64,000 nt of DNA from Streptococcus oralis. GTDB taxonomy: Bacteria > Bacillota > Bacilli > Lactobacillales > Streptococcaceae. Both the position numbers and the translations under genes were made by a program. The notes under the pieces are model-generated. The model was not told the DNA's origin, did no database searches, and saw only the letters and a program-made list of their open reading frames with translations. Shown here piece by piece: positions 18,102 to 28,170 of the stretch (position 1 is the first letter of the stretch; every line of letters begins with the position of its first letter). The stretch is from contig NZ_CP065707.1 in assembly GCF_016028255.1 (NCBI RefSeq), forward strand, positions 1,131,001 to 1,195,000, in the 5' to 3' direction.

Positions 18102-19628
18102 TTATAAATCTTGTAAATCAACAACTTCCAAACCATTTTCTGTTAAACGATAGATACTCGTACAGACCTCTTTTAAGAAGCGTCTGTCATGCGAAACAGT
18201 GATCAGACCGCCGGGATAGGAGGCAAAGAGTTTTCTGATTTCGGGTTGAGAAGTAGGAGAAAAGTTTCGTGTGGGTTCATCGAGAAGGAGAAAGTTTGGT
18301 CTTCGTAGAACTAAATCCAAAAGAAGCAGTTTTCCCTGTTGACCACCAGATAAGGAACGAATCTGGTGTTGCATCTCTGAATAACTGAAATTGAGACTGG
18401 CTAAGTGGGATTGGATTTTCTGTAGTTCCTCTTTTTGTCCAGTTGGGCTGAGGTAGGCTACTGGAGATAAATCTAATTGTAGTTTTTTGTGGTAATCTTG
18501 TGGCATAAAACCAAGCGAAATTTCTCTTTTGTCGCTTAGCAGTTGCTGTAACTTGTCTAACAGGGTCGATTTCCCAATACCATTAGGCCCGATGATACCG
18601 ATTTTATCTTGACCACGGACAGTTAGTTGTAACTCCTGAGCTAAAATTCGCTCGCCAATGGACAAATGTTCTTTTTCAAGTTGGATTAAGACTTTAGAAG
18701 CCGGTAATGGTTGGATATCTGAAAAGAAAAGTTGGATTTGTTCCTCTTCAAGTGGCTTTTGGGTCATGGACTGAGCTTCCTTTTCAAATCGTTTTTCTTG
18801 AGAGAGAACAGTTTTCATCTTTTTAGCCAGTAGGCGCCCAGCAACATCATTTTTAGTATTTCGCAAAGCATTTTCTACATTTTGCTTGACGCGGCGATGC
18901 TTTTCCATTGTTTTGTCATAGGCTCTCTGGTCGTTAGCAGCTTGCTGGCTTTGTCTGGCAAAACTAGCCTTTCTCTGCTCACTGTAGCGATCATAGTCTA
19001 AATGCTCTACTAGCGTTTCCGCTTCTTTTCGGTGCTTGACCAGTCGCAAGTGGACAATAGTATCTGCCGTTTGAGAAAGAAAGTCTTCATCATGGGAAAT
19101 GAAAATAACGGTTTGCCTCATCTTCTGTATTTGCCTTTTTAGCCAATCAACAGTCTCAAGGTCCAGGTCATTTGAAGGTTCATCTAAAAAAAGAATCTCA
19201 AAGGGTTTGGCTAACTCATGGATGAGCTGAATTTTTAAAGCTTCACCCCCTGAAAGGCTCCCAATCTTTTGGTCACTAGCGAATCGATCACTATCAAAAT
19301 GCAACTCCTCAGCCAAACGATAGAGGATACTGTAGTCTAAATCAGTAGACTCTAAAAAGAAGTAATCGTGTAGAGTTCTATTTTTTAGCTCCTCAGGTAA
19401 CTTTTGAGGAATGTAGGCCAGTGACTGAAGGTCAGACTGGATGTCTCCTTTGATAGTGAAATCAGGCAAAGCTTCCCCCATTAAAGCTCGTAGCAAGGTC
19501 GATTTGCCATTTCCTTCTTCGCCAATAATAGCAACCTTTTCCCCGTCTTGGATAGTCATGCTTAAGTCAGATACAAGGTCTCGTAAATCTTTGTTTTGTG
19601 TGATGGTCAGATGATTGATTTTTATCAT
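18102..19628 (-). CDS. ABC-F family ATPase, possible ribosome-protection factor
   Basis: A 508-residue tandem ATPase without membrane segments. The first domain has Walker A GEEGNGKST, signature LSGGE and Walker B ILFLDEPSNDLD; the second has GPNGIGKST, LSGGQ and FLLLDEPTRNFSP. A charged, helical linker (about residues 220-310) with KHRRVKQNVENALRNTKND matches the P-site tRNA interaction motif region of ABC-F proteins. Such proteins bind the ribosomal E site; the antibiotic-resistance members displace drugs from the peptidyl transferase centre. The long leader with a tiny upstream ORF and terminator favours a drug-inducible role. The ATG at 19628 has AAAGGG upstream. The drug range cannot be deduced. 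Confidence 0.88.
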   Translation of the reverse strand: MIKINHLTITQNKDLRDLVSDLSMTIQDGEKVAIIGEEGNGKSTLLRALMGEALPDFTIKGDIQSDLQSLAYIPQKLPEELKNRTLHDYFFLESTDLDYSILYRLAEELHFDSDRFASDQKIGSLSGGEALKIQLIHELAKPFEILFLDEPSNDLDLETVDWLKRQIQKMRQTVIFISHDEDFLSQTADTIVHLRLVKHRKEAETLVEHLDYDRYSEQRKASFARQSQQAANDQRAYDKTMEKHRRVKQNVENALRNTKNDVAGRLLAKKMKTVLSQEKRFEKEAQSMTQKPLEEEQIQLFFSDIQPLPASKVLIQLEKEHLSIGERILAQELQLTVRGQDKIGIIGPNGIGKSTLLDKLQQLLSDKREISLGFMPQDYHKKLQLDLSPVAYLSPTGQKEELQKIQSHLASLNFSYSEMQHQIRSLSGGQQGKLLLLDLVLRRPNFLLLDEPTRNFSPTSQPEIRKLFASYPGGLITVSHDRRFLKEVCTSIYRLTENGLEVVDLQDL

Positions 19629-19668
19629 ATTCTTGCCCTTTCTAGAATGTCCATTGTGCATAACAAAA

Positions 19669-19692
19669 AGCTCTACTTTACCTAGTAGAGCT
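19669..19692 (-). terminator. Leader terminator upstream of the ABC-F gene
   Basis: On the minus strand AGCTCTAC-TAGGTAAA-GTAGAGCT is a perfect 8-bp stem followed by TTTTTGTT. It lies 41 bases before the ABC-F start codon, well downstream of that gene's promoter, so it should attenuate the gene. Confidence 0.85.
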
Positions 19693-19899
19693 AGTATTTT
19701 ATGTCAAAAAACTCTATTCTCCTCACTGAAAATCCCATCAAACTAGTTCAGTCTAACCCTATCCAACCCAAGAGGAGCATAGCTTTCTAGTTTTTTGATT
19801 TTCAAAGTGGATAAAGCACTAGATGATCTAGTACAAAAAGAGCATGCAAAAAGAGACAAAAACACGATCTACTAAATAAAGTTTCTTTATTTGATAGAC

Positions 19900-19911
19900 T
19901 TAGTTGTTCAT
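19900..19911 (-). CDS. Three-codon upstream ORF (MNN) in the ABC-F leader
   Basis: ATG AAC AAC TAA follows the ribosome site GGAGG ten bases upstream in a leader that starts about 25 bases earlier. Just after its stop, CAAATAAAG and CTTTATTTA form a hairpin with TCTAT/GTAGA outside. Stalling of a drug-bound ribosome on such a mini-ORF is the known way other ABC-F genes are induced (vmlR, msrD and lmo0919 have regulatory leaders). Translation of this one is inference. Confidence 0.65.
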   Translation of the reverse strand: MNN

Positions 19912-19942
19912 GTCTCCCTTACCTCCGAGTATTAGTACCTCT

Positions 19943-19971
19943 ATCCTATACCTTTAAGGAAATTTTGTCAA
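19943..19971 (-). promoter_or_regulatory. Promoter of the ABC-F leader
   Basis: TTGACA (19971-19966), a 17-bp spacer and TAGGAT (19948-19943) on the minus strand. This is one of the few perfect -35 boxes in the window. Confidence 0.82.
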
Positions 19972-19994
19972 TAGTAAATCCAAAATTTTAATTT

Positions 19995-20324
19995 CTAAAA
20001 TCCAAAAACAGGTCCATAGAGATTCAGTACGTGCTTGACATGCTCGTAATGGAACTTGTCATAGTTGCGCCAAGCGGTGCGTGCTTGGTCGTTTAGTTTT
20101 AGGCTCCCCAGTCCAATCAGAAGACTGGTGCGTTGGTAAAATTTCTCAAGGTCGATTAAGATGCTGTTGTCAAGCTTTTCCGCTTTTTTAAGTTCCTTGA
20201 GAGTGCTGTTCAGCAGTTCTTGTAGACGGAAATCATCGGCTGTACCTTGTTTGCAGCTTTGGTAGCTTTTATTTAACTCGGATAGGAGTTGGTAAGCTTC
20301 AGTGATGAGTGCTTTGTCTTCCAT
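19995..20324 (-). CDS. Small helical protein, bacteriocin-immunity-like
   Basis: A 109-residue, soluble, almost entirely helical protein (MEDKALITEAYQLLSELNKS at the start, ending YGPVFGF). Its size, charge and predicted four-helix layout resemble class II bacteriocin immunity proteins, but no invariant motif confirms this and no bacteriocin gene is beside it. The ATG at 20324 sits eight bases after AAGGAGG; an in-frame codon at 20351 is less likely. An extended -10 TGCTATACT precedes it. Its stop lies only 24 bp before the -35 box of the ABC-F leader on the same strand, so read-through into that leader is possible. Confidence 0.6.
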   Translation of the reverse strand: MEDKALITEAYQLLSELNKSYQSCKQGTADDFRLQELLNSTLKELKKAEKLDNSILIDLEKFYQRTSLLIGLGSLKLNDQARTAWRNYDKFHYEHVKHVLNLYGPVFGF

Positions 20325-20361
20325 ATGAGCATCCTCCTTGCTCTGATGCATTCTTGCCTAT

Positions 20362-20370
20362 AGTATAGCA
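20362..20370 (-). promoter_or_regulatory. Extended -10 of the small helical protein gene
   Basis: Minus-strand TGCTATACT (20370-20362), about 38 bases before the ATG; no strong -35 box. Confidence 0.55.
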
Positions 20371-20492
20371 CTAATCAGAAAATATGTCATAGTAAATATG
20401 TTAAAAAATGAGATTTTAATATCAAAGTTTGGAAAGCTGACTTATAGCCTTTTCATGGTATAATCAAGTGAGTAAATCTTTATGGAGGAAAT

Positions 20493-21035
20493 ATGAAGTT
20501 AAACATTCAAGAAATTCGTAAGCAACCTGAAGGTCTACACTTTGAACAAGCTTTAGACCTGGCAGCAGACTTACGTAAACGAAATCAAGAAATTTTAGAT
20601 GTCAAAGATATCGTAGCAGTGGGAAAGGTCCAGTACGAAGACCGTATGTATTTCCTAGATTATCAGTTATCTTATACCATCGTTCTTGCTTCCAGCCGCA
20701 GTATGGAGCCAGTTGAGTTGGCAGAGTCTTATCCAGTCACAGAGGTCTTCATGGAAGGAGCGACCAACCAACTGGACCAAGAAGTTTTAGATGATGACTT
20801 GGTCTTGCCTATCGAAAATGGGGAAATTGATTTGGCTGAAAGTGTGTCAGATAATATCTTGCTAAACATTCCAATCAAAGTCTTAACAGCAGAAGAAGAA
20901 GCTGGTCAAGGTTTTGTGTCTGGAAATGACTGGCAAATCATGACTGAGGAAGAATACCAAGCCCAACAAGCAGTCAAGAAAGAAGAAAACAGTCCATTTG
21001 CAGGCTTGCAAGGACTATTTGACGGAGACGAGTAG
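20493..21035 (+). CDS. YceD family protein (DUF177)
   Basis: A 180-residue acidic cytoplasmic protein of the YceD/DUF177 family, recognised from LADLRKRNQEILDVKDI near the start and the acidic C-terminal half with LPIENGEIDLAESVSDNILLNIP. Family members sit next to rpmF in many bacteria and are linked to 23S rRNA or ribosome assembly; here the gene is instead joined directly to nth (its stop TAG is immediately followed by the nth ATG). A GGAGG site precedes the ATG. The function is unproven. Confidence 0.82.
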   Translation: MKLNIQEIRKQPEGLHFEQALDLAADLRKRNQEILDVKDIVAVGKVQYEDRMYFLDYQLSYTIVLASSRSMEPVELAESYPVTEVFMEGATNQLDQEVLDDDLVLPIENGEIDLAESVSDNILLNIPIKVLTAEEEAGQGFVSGNDWQIMTEEEYQAQQAVKKEENSPFAGLQGLFDGDE

Positions 21036-21665
21036 ATGGTTTTATCCAAGAAACGTGCCCGTCATGTCATAGAGGAAATTATCGCCCTTTTTCCAGATGC
21101 TAAGCCTAGTCTTGATTTTACCAATCATTTTGAACTACTGGTTGCAGTGATGCTGTCAGCCCAGACGACAGATGCAGCGGTTAATAAGGCCACACCAGGT
21201 CTCTTTGCAGCCTTTCCAACGCCACAAGCCATGTCTGTAGCGACAGAGAGTGAAATTGCTTCACACATTTCCCGTCTGGGACTGTATCGAAATAAGGCTA
21301 AATTCCTTAAAAAATGTGCCCAGCAGTTACTAGACGATTTTAATGGTCAAGTGCCTCAGACTCGAGAGGAATTAGAAAGCCTAGCAGGTGTTGGACGCAA
21401 AACAGCCAACGTAGTCATGAGTGTGGGCTTTGGAATTCCAGCCTTTGCAGTTGATACTCATGTTGAGCGTATCTGTAAGCATCACGATATCGTTAAAAAA
21501 TCAGCTACGCCCCTCGAAGTAGAAAAACGTGTCATGGATGTTCTGCCTCCAGAGAAATGGTTGGCAGCCCATCAGGCTATGATTTACTTTGGACGGGCTA
21601 TCTGTCACCCAAAGAACCCAGAATGCGATCACTATCCACAATTATATGATTTTAGTTCGTTATAA
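21036..21665 (+). CDS. nth: Endonuclease III (DNA glycosylase/AP lyase), Fe-S cluster likely lost
   Basis: Nth removes oxidised pyrimidines and nicks the abasic site. The 209-residue protein keeps the helix-hairpin-helix AGVGRKTANVV with catalytic K122 and the aspartate D140 in VDTHVERI. The C-terminal cluster loop is degraded: the E. coli pattern C-x6-C-x2-C-x5-C is reduced to C190 and C197, with tyrosine at the third position and no fourth cysteine, so a [4Fe-4S] cluster cannot be bound in the normal way. Remembered pneumococcal Nth shows the same loss, so this is a lineage trait rather than a mutation here. The ATG abuts the stop of the YceD-like gene. Confidence 0.94.
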   Translation: MVLSKKRARHVIEEIIALFPDAKPSLDFTNHFELLVAVMLSAQTTDAAVNKATPGLFAAFPTPQAMSVATESEIASHISRLGLYRNKAKFLKKCAQQLLDDFNGQVPQTREELESLAGVGRKTANVVMSVGFGIPAFAVDTHVERICKHHDIVKKSATPLEVEKRVMDVLPPEKWLAAHQAMIYFGRAICHPKNPECDHYPQLYDFSSL

Positions 21666-21688
21666 GATGAAAATTTTATGTTTTTTTC

Positions 21689-21717
21689 TTGCATCGATCC
21701 TTTCTTTGTGATATAGT
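21689..21717 (+). promoter_or_regulatory. pyr operon promoter
   Basis: TTGCAT, a 17-bp spacer and TATAGT with TGA before it (extended -10). The attenuator follows 26 bp downstream. Confidence 0.78.
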
Positions 21718-21742
21718 AATAACAATAAAATATTCCTTTAAA

Positions 21743-22395
<653 letters not shown>

Positions 22396-22416
22396 AACAC
22401 TAAAAGGAGTAAAAAA

Positions 22417-23340
22417 ATGTCAGAAAATCAACAAGCTTTGCAACATGTCGTTTCTATGGAAGATCTTACTGTAGAACAAGTAATGAAATTGATTAAACGA
22501 GGAATCGAATTTAAAAACGGAGCGAGTGCTTCTTATGAGGAACAACATATCGTTTCCAACCTTTTCTTTGAAAGTTCAACTCGTACCCACAAATCCTTTG
22601 AGGTAGCAGAACTGAAACTTGGACTTGATCTTTTGGATTTCGATGTGAAGACCAGTTCAGTGAATAAGGGTGAAACACTCTATGACACGATCTTGACGCT
22701 TTCTGCACTAGGAGTGGATGCCTGTGTCATTCGTCACCCAGAGGTGGACTACTACAGAGAATTGATTGCTAGCCCGACCATCACAACTTCGATTATCAAT
22801 GGTGGGGACGGTTCAGGGCAACACCCTAGCCAAAGTTTGCTTGATTTGATGACAATTTATGAAGAATTTGGACATTTTGAAGGTCTTAAGGTGGCCATCG
22901 CTGGCGACCTAAACCACTCTCGAGTAGCTAAGTCTAATATGCAAATTCTTAAACGCTTAGGAGCGGAGCTTTACTTTGCGGGTCCTGAGGAATGGAGAAG
23001 TGAGGAGTTTGAGCATTACGGTCGCTTTGTATCAATTGATGAGGTAATTGATCAAGTAGATGTTATGATGTTTCTTCGTGTGCAACATGAACGTCATGAA
23101 ATTGTGACAGGATTTTCAAAAGAAGACTATCATAACCAGCATGGATTGACACAAGAACGCTATGACCGCTTGAAAGAAAAAGCAATCCTTATGCACCCAG
23201 CTCCAGTCAATCGTGATGTGGAAATCGCTGATCACTTGGTAGAAGCACCGAAATCACGTATTGTTCAGCAAATGACCAACGGTGTCTTTGTCAGAATGGC
23301 AATTTTAGAATCTGTGCTGGCCTATAGAAAAGCAAAATAA
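22417..23340 (+). CDS. pyrB: Aspartate carbamoyltransferase catalytic subunit
   Basis: PyrB joins carbamoyl phosphate and L-aspartate, the committed step of pyrimidine synthesis. The 307-residue protein carries the carbamoyl-phosphate motif [13 protein letters not shown] (residues about 50-62), the [17 protein letters not shown] segment and the [11 protein letters not shown] loop with the conserved HPxPVNR. No regulatory pyrI subunit gene is present, as in other Firmicutes, so control is at the mRNA level through PyrR. An AAAAGGAG site precedes the ATG and pyrR ends 21 bp upstream. Confidence 0.97.
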   Translation: MSENQQALQHVVSMEDLTVEQVMKLIKRGIEFKNGASASYEEQHIVSNLFFESSTRTHKSFEVAELKLGLDLLDFDVKTSSVNKGETLYDTILTLSALGVDACVIRHPEVDYYRELIASPTITTSIINGGDGSGQHPSQSLLDLMTIYEEFGHFEGLKVAIAGDLNHSRVAKSNMQILKRLGAELYFAGPEEWRSEEFEHYGRFVSIDEVIDQVDVMMFLRVQHERHEIVTGFSKEDYHNQHGLTQERYDRLKEKAILMHPAPVNRDVEIADHLVEAPKSRIVQQMTNGVFVRMAILESVLAYRKAK

Positions 23341-23389
23341 GGCACAAAGCGTTAAAAGATGTCTGAGAGCATCAACGAGAGGTGAGTAG

Positions 23390-24472
23390 ATGAAAAAACG
23401 ACTTCTAGTATTAGAAGATGGTACAGTATTTGAAGGCAAGGCCTTCGGAGCAGATATTGATGTAACAGGGGAAATCGTCTTTAACACAGGGATGACTGGT
23501 TACCAAGAATCCATTACTGACCAGTCTTACAATGGACAAATCTTAACCTTTACCTATCCTTTGGTGGGAAATTATGGAATTAACCGTGACGACTACGAGT
23601 CAATCACTCCTACCTGCAAGGGAGTAGTAGTTTTTGAAGAAGCGCGTAGAGCCAGCAACTGGCGCAATCAAATGACCTTGGATGAATTCTTGAAAGCCAA
23701 GAAAATTCCTGGTATCTCAGGGATTGATACCCGTGCTCTTACAAAAATTATCCGTAAGCATGGTACCATGCGTGCAACCTTGACACATGTTGGAGACAGT
23801 ATGGACCATATCATAGACCAGCTCCAAGCGACAGTTCTACCGACAGATAATATCAAGCAAGTCTCTACTAAGACAGCTTATCCTGCTCCTGGAGTTGGAT
23901 TGAGTGTCGTATTGGTAGACTTTGGACTTAAACACTCCATCTTACGCGAACTATCTAAGCGTAACTGTAACGTGACCGTTGTTCCATACACAACAACAGC
24001 AGAAGAGATTCTCCATCTCCATCCTGACGGGGTCATGTTGTCAAACGGTCCAGGAAATCCAGAAGATGTTCCTCAGGCACTTGATATGATTCGTGGTGTG
24101 CAAGGGAAAATTCCAATCTTTGGTATCTGTATGGGGCACCAACTTTTTGCTATGGCAAATGGTGCTAAGACCTACAAGATGAAGTTTGGTCACCGTGGAT
24201 TTAACCACGCGGTGCGTGAAATTGCAACAGGCCGAGTAGACTTTACTAGCCAGAACCATGGTTATGCGGTTAGCCGTGAGGATTTGCCAGAGCATTTGAT
24301 TATTACCCACGAAGAAATCAATGACAAGTCAGTTGAGGGTGTGCGTCACAGATACCAACCAGGTTTCTCTGTGCAATTCCACCCAGATGCAGCTCCAGGA
24401 CCGCACGATGCAAGCTATCTCTTTGATGAATTTATCGAAATGATGGAGTCGTTTAAATCTGCTAATCGCTGA
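23390..24472 (+). CDS. carA: Carbamoyl-phosphate synthase small (glutaminase) subunit
   Basis: CarA hydrolyses glutamine and channels ammonia to CarB. The 360-residue protein has the N-terminal CPSase domain ([30 protein letters not shown]) and a class I glutaminase domain with nucleophile C247 in [10 protein letters not shown] and H331 in [10 protein letters not shown]. The third triad member, a glutamate two residues after the histidine in most family members, reads aspartate (D333) here. The spacing between C247 and H331 equals that of E. coli CarA (C269/H353). Upstream GAGAGGTGAG gives the ribosome site, 49 bp after pyrB. A 428-bp repeat-rich gap separates it from carB. Confidence 0.96.
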   Translation: MKKRLLVLEDGTVFEGKAFGADIDVTGEIVFNTGMTGYQESITDQSYNGQILTFTYPLVGNYGINRDDYESITPTCKGVVVFEEARRASNWRNQMTLDEFLKAKKIPGISGIDTRALTKIIRKHGTMRATLTHVGDSMDHIIDQLQATVLPTDNIKQVSTKTAYPAPGVGLSVVLVDFGLKHSILRELSKRNCNVTVVPYTTTAEEILHLHPDGVMLSNGPGNPEDVPQALDMIRGVQGKIPIFGICMGHQLFAMANGAKTYKMKFGHRGFNHAVREIATGRVDFTSQNHGYAVSREDLPEHLIITHEEINDKSVEGVRHRYQPGFSVQFHPDAAPGPHDASYLFDEFIEMMESFKSANR

Positions 24473-24496
24473 TATAGGAAACTCTGTCAGAGGCTT

Positions 24497-24763
24497 GTCG
24501 AATAAAAAGGCAAGTCCTTTCTTTTAGTTGAGCAATGAGATGCTGAAAATTTTTACACTCGATTTATTATTGAAAAATCATCGGAGAATTTATTTAATGT
24601 CGCCCTGTGAGGCGACGAATAGAAAGGCAGGTCGTTTCTTTTAGTCGCTATCAGGCGAACTAAAAACTCCCTGCACTAGATTTTTTATCGAAAAGTATCG
24701 TTTCGCTAAAAAATCGTCGGAGAATTTATTTAATGGCAACCCGAGAGTTGCCGAATAGAAAGG
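24497..24763 (+). repeat. Tandem hairpin repeats between carA and carB
   Basis: Three diverged copies of a 117-136-bp unit. Each has CGAATA(A/G)AAAGG (24499, 24616, 24752). The last two carry hairpins GTCGCCCTGTGAGGCGAC (24599-24616) and GGCAACCCGAGAGTTGCC (24735-24752), preceded by identical CGGAGAATTTATTTAATG segments. The first of these matches the PyrR loop with one change; the second has a compensated variant. A perfect-stem hairpin with a T-rich arm (GATTTTTTA-t-CGAAA loop TTTCG-c-TAAAAAATC, 24679-24715) lies between them. Confidence 0.82.
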
Positions 24764-24798
24764 AGAAGGGTGGTCCGTATTTTCTGAACTGAATACGG

Positions 24799-24886
24799 GC
24801 TACGGACGGTGCTAAAAAGATAGTTATTCCTAGAACTGATAGTTCTTCGTCATAACTCCTATTTTAGCTTTGTCCGCTTGACGCCC
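24799..24886. repeat. Long imperfect inverted repeat in front of carB
   Basis: GGAC-GGT-GCTAAAA at 24804-24817 faces TTTTAGC-TTT-GTCC at 24862-24875, with nested AGTTAT/ATAACT and AGAACT-GAT-AGTTCT pairs inside and GGGC/GCCC outside. It would fold as one long branched hairpin ending only 15 bases before the carB ATG. Origin unknown; it could be an mRNA structure or a degraded small mobile repeat. Confidence 0.7.
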
Positions 24887-24900
24887 TTAATATCTTATAA

Positions 24901-27900
24901 ATGCCTAAACGTACTGATATTCAAAAAATTATGGTGATTGGTTCTGGTCCGATTATTATTGGTCAGGCTGCTGAGTTTGACTACGCGGGGACCCAGGCCT
25001 GCTTGTCTTTGAAAGAGGAAGGCTATGAGGTTATCTTGGTGAACTCAAACCCTGCCACCATCATGACGGATAAGGAGATTGCTGACAAGGTTTACATCGA
25101 ACCGATTACACTTGAGTTTGTGACGCGTATTCTCCGTAAGGAACGTCCAGATGCTTTGCTTCCAACTCTTGGAGGTCAGACAGGGCTCAATATGGCTATG
25201 GAATTGTCTAAAAATGGTATCTTAGATGAGCTTGGGGTAGAGCTTTTAGGTACTAAATTATCTGCCATCGACCAAGCGGAGGACCGTGACCTCTTTAAAC
25301 AATTGATGGAAGAGCTTGAGCAACCGATCCCTGAATCTGAAATTGTCAACACAGTGGAAGAAGCTGTTTCCTTTGCGGCATCAATCGGCTACCCAGTTAT
25401 CGTTCGTCCAGCTTTCACACTTGGTGGTACTGGTGGTGGTATGTGTGCCAATGAGGAAGAATTGCGTGAAATCGCTGAAAATGGGTTGAAACTGTCACCT
25501 GTTACCCAATGTTTGATTGAACGTTCGATTGCAGGTTTCAAGGAAATCGAATACGAAGTCATGCGTGACTCAGCTGATAATGCCCTCGTTGTTTGTAACA
25601 TGGAAAACTTTGACCCAGTTGGGATTCATACAGGGGATTCTATTGTATTTGCTCCTGCGCAAACCATGTCAGACTATGAAAACCAAATGCTACGTGACGC
25701 GAGCTTGAGCATCATTCGTGCCCTCAAAATTGAAGGTGGATGTAACGTTCAGTTGGCTCTTGATCCGCATAGCTTTAAATACTATGTTATCGAAGTAAAC
25801 CCTCGTGTATCGCGTTCGTCAGCTCTTGCTTCTAAGGCAACAGGTTATCCGATTGCCAAATTGGCTGCCAAGATTGCCGTCGGTTTGACCCTAGATGAGG
25901 TTATCAACCCAGTTACAGGTTCAACCTATGCCATGTTTGAACCAGCCCTTGACTACGTCGTTGCTAAGATTCCACGTTTCCCATTTGATAAGTTTGAAAA
26001 AGGGGAGCGTCGTCTTGGTACCCAGATGAAGGCGACTGGAGAAGTCATGGCGATTGGTCGTAATATCGAGGAATCTCTTCTTAAAGCTTGTCGCTCCCTT
26101 GAAATTGGGGTTCACCACAATGAAATGCCTGAACTTACAACAGTTTCGGATGATGCCTTGATTGAAAAAGTTGTGAAAGCCCAAGATGACCGTCTCTTCT
26201 ACGTATCAGAAGCCATTCGCCGTGGTTACACACCAGAAGAAATTGCTGAATTGACCAAGATTGATATCTTCTATCTAGATAAACTCTTGCACATCTTTGA
26301 AATTGAGCAGGAATTGGGTGCCCATCCACAAGATTTAGAAGTCTTGAAAACTGCTAAACTTAATGGTTTCTCAGACCGCAAGATTGCTGAACTCTGGGAA
26401 ACGACAGCTGATCAAGTTCGTCAACTTCGTCTGGGAAATAAGATTGTCCCAGTATACAAGATGGTCGATACCTGTGCGGCAGAGTTTGACTCTGAAACAC
26501 CATACTTCTATTCAACCTATGGATGGGAAAATGAGTCTATCAAGTCGGATAAGGAATCTGTCCTTGTCCTAGGTTCAGGTCCAATCCGTATCGGTCAAGG
26601 GGTTGAGTTTGACTACGCAACCGTTCACTCGGTTAAGGCTATCCAGGCAGCTGGTTATGAAGCTATCATCATGAACTCAAACCCAGAGACTGTTTCAACA
26701 GACTTCTCTGTGTCTGACAAGCTCTACTTTGAGCCATTAACTTTTGAAGATGTCATGAATGTCATTGACCTTGAGCAACCAAAAGGGGTTATCGTTCAGT
26801 TCGGTGGTCAAACAGCCATCAACCTTGCAGAGCCCTTGGCAAAAGCAGGTGTGACCATTCTTGGTACACAAGTTGCTGACCTAGACCGTGCCGAAGACCG
26901 TGATCTCTTTGAACAAGCACTCAAAGATTTAGATATTCCACAGCCACCAGGACAAACAGCGACTAATGAAGAAGAAGCTGTGCTTGCAGCTCGCAAAATT
27001 GGTTTCCCAGTCCTGGTTCGTCCATCTTATGTCTTGGGTGGACGTGCCATGGAAATCGTTGAAAACGAAGAAGATCTTCGTTCTTACATGCGTACCGCTG
27101 TTAAGGCCAGTCCAGACCACCCAGTCCTTGTTGACTCATACATCGTTGGTCAGGAGTGTGAAGTCGATGCCATTTCAGATGGAGAAAATGTTCTCATCCC
27201 TGGTATCATGGAACATATCGAACGTGCCGGTGTCCACTCAGGTGACTCAATGGCCGTTTACCCACCACAAACCTTGTCTCAAAAAGTCCAAGAAACAATC
27301 GCAGACTACACCAAACGCCTAGCAATCGGTCTTAACTGTCTTGGGATGATGAACATCCAGTTTGTCATCAAGGATGAGAAAGTTTATGTTATTGAGGTCA
27401 ATCCACGTGCCAGCCGTACGGTGCCATTCCTTTCTAAGGTAACCAATATTCCTATGGCTCAGGTAGCGACTAAGCTCATTCTTGGTCAAAACCTTGAAGA
27501 ACTTGGCTACCAAGATGGCCTTTACCAAGAAAGCACTCGCGTTCATATCAAGGCGCCAGTCTTCTCCTTTACGAAACTAGCTAAGGTAGATAGCTTGCTC
27601 GGTCCTGAAATGAAGTCAACAGGGGAAGTTATGGGTTCTGATACAACTCTTGAAAAAGCTCTCTATAAGGCCTTTGAAGCTTCTTACCTACACTTGCCAA
27701 CTTTTGGAAATGTAGTCTTTACTATCGCAGATGATGCCAAAGAAGAAGCCTTGGACTTGGCTCGTCGTTTCCAAAATATCGGTTATGGTATCCTTGCGAC
27801 AGAAGGGACAGCAGCCTTCTTTGCTAGTCATGGACTTCAAGCACAACCTGTTGGTAAGATTGGTGATGACGATCAGGATATCCCAAGCTTTGTTCGCAAA

Positions 27901-28077
27901 GGGAAAATCCAAGCAATCATCAATACTGTCGGAACCAAACGAACTGCTGACGAAGATGGTGAGCAAATCCGCCGTTCAGCCATTGAACACGGTGTGCCAC
28001 TCTTTACAGCCCTAGATACAGCTAATGCCATGCTCAAGGTGTTAGAAAGCCGCAGTTTTGTCACAGAAGCAATCTAG
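24901..28077 (+). CDS. carB: Carbamoyl-phosphate synthase large subunit
   Basis: CarB makes carbamoyl phosphate from bicarbonate, ammonia and two ATP. The 1058-residue protein has the expected duplicated plan: two ATP-grasp halves (each starting with a [16 protein letters not shown] motif: [20 protein letters not shown] at residue 12 and [20 protein letters not shown] at about 554), an oligomerisation segment between them, and the C-terminal MGS-like allosteric domain ([16 protein letters not shown]). Product feeds PyrB and arginine synthesis. The N-terminus [16 protein letters not shown] is conserved, yet no Shine-Dalgarno site is visible before the ATG, which is unusual here. A terminator closes the operon. 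Confidence 0.97.
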   Translation: MPKRTDIQKIMVIGSGPIIIGQAAEFDYAGTQACLSLKEEGYEVILVNSNPATIMTDKEIADKVYIEPITLEFVTRILRKERPDALLPTLGGQTGLNMAMELSKNGILDELGVELLGTKLSAIDQAEDRDLFKQLMEELEQPIPESEIVNTVEEAVSFAASIGYPVIVRPAFTLGGTGGGMCANEEELREIAENGLKLSPVTQCLIERSIAGFKEIEYEVMRDSADNALVVCNMENFDPVGIHTGDSIVFAPAQTMSDYENQMLRDASLSIIRALKIEGGCNVQLALDPHSFKYYVIEVNPRVSRSSALASKATGYPIAKLAAKIAVGLTLDEVINPVTGSTYAMFEPALDYVVAKIPRFPFDKFEKGERRLGTQMKATGEVMAIGRNIEESLLKACRSLEIGVHHNEMPELTTVSDDALIEKVVKAQDDRLFYVSEAIRRGYTPEEIAELTKIDIFYLDKLLHIFEIEQELGAHPQDLEVLKTAKLNGFSDRKIAELWETTADQVRQLRLGNKIVPVYKMVDTCAAEFDSETPYFYSTYGWENESIKSDKESVLVLGSGPIRIGQGVEFDYATVHSVKAIQAAGYEAIIMNSNPETVSTDFSVSDKLYFEPLTFEDVMNVIDLEQPKGVIVQFGGQTAINLAEPLAKAGVTILGTQVADLDRAEDRDLFEQALKDLDIPQPPGQTATNEEEAVLAARKIGFPVLVRPSYVLGGRAMEIVENEEDLRSYMRTAVKASPDHPVLVDSYIVGQECEVDAISDGENVLIPGIMEHIERAGVHSGDSMAVYPPQTLSQKVQETIADYTKRLAIGLNCLGMMNIQFVIKDEKVYVIEVNPRASRTVPFLSKVTNIPMAQVATKLILGQNLEELGYQDGLYQESTRVHIKAPVFSFTKLAKVDSLLGPEMKSTGEVMGSDTTLEKALYKAFEASYLHLPTFGNVVFTIADDAKEEALDLARRFQNIGYGILATEGTAAFFASHGLQAQPVGKIGDDDQDIPSFVRKGKIQAIINTVGTKRTADEDGEQIRRSAIEHGVPLFTALDTANAMLKVLESRSFVTEAI

Positions 28078-28101
28078 TTGAGAAAGAATTTTCACAGTTT
28101 T

Positions 28102-28130
28102 AAAGCCAGCGTCAGAAAACGCTGGCTTTT
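28102..28130 (+). terminator. Terminator of the pyr operon
   Basis: AAAGCCAGCGT-CAGAAA-ACGCTGGCTTT followed by TTG. Confidence 0.92.
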
Positions 28131-28170
28131 GCAATACAGATATTGCTTATTTTAACTATCATTCTTTCCT

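Noticed and set aside
19730..19830. Resemblance of part of the ABC-F leader to a pneumococcal BOX element
   Set aside because: Only short segments such as GAAAATCAAA and ACTAGAAAGCTA match what I remember; boxB and boxC are not recognisable.
24878..24896. TTGACG and TATAA in front of carB as a promoter
   Set aside because: The spacing is only about 12-13 bp and there would be no room for a leader.
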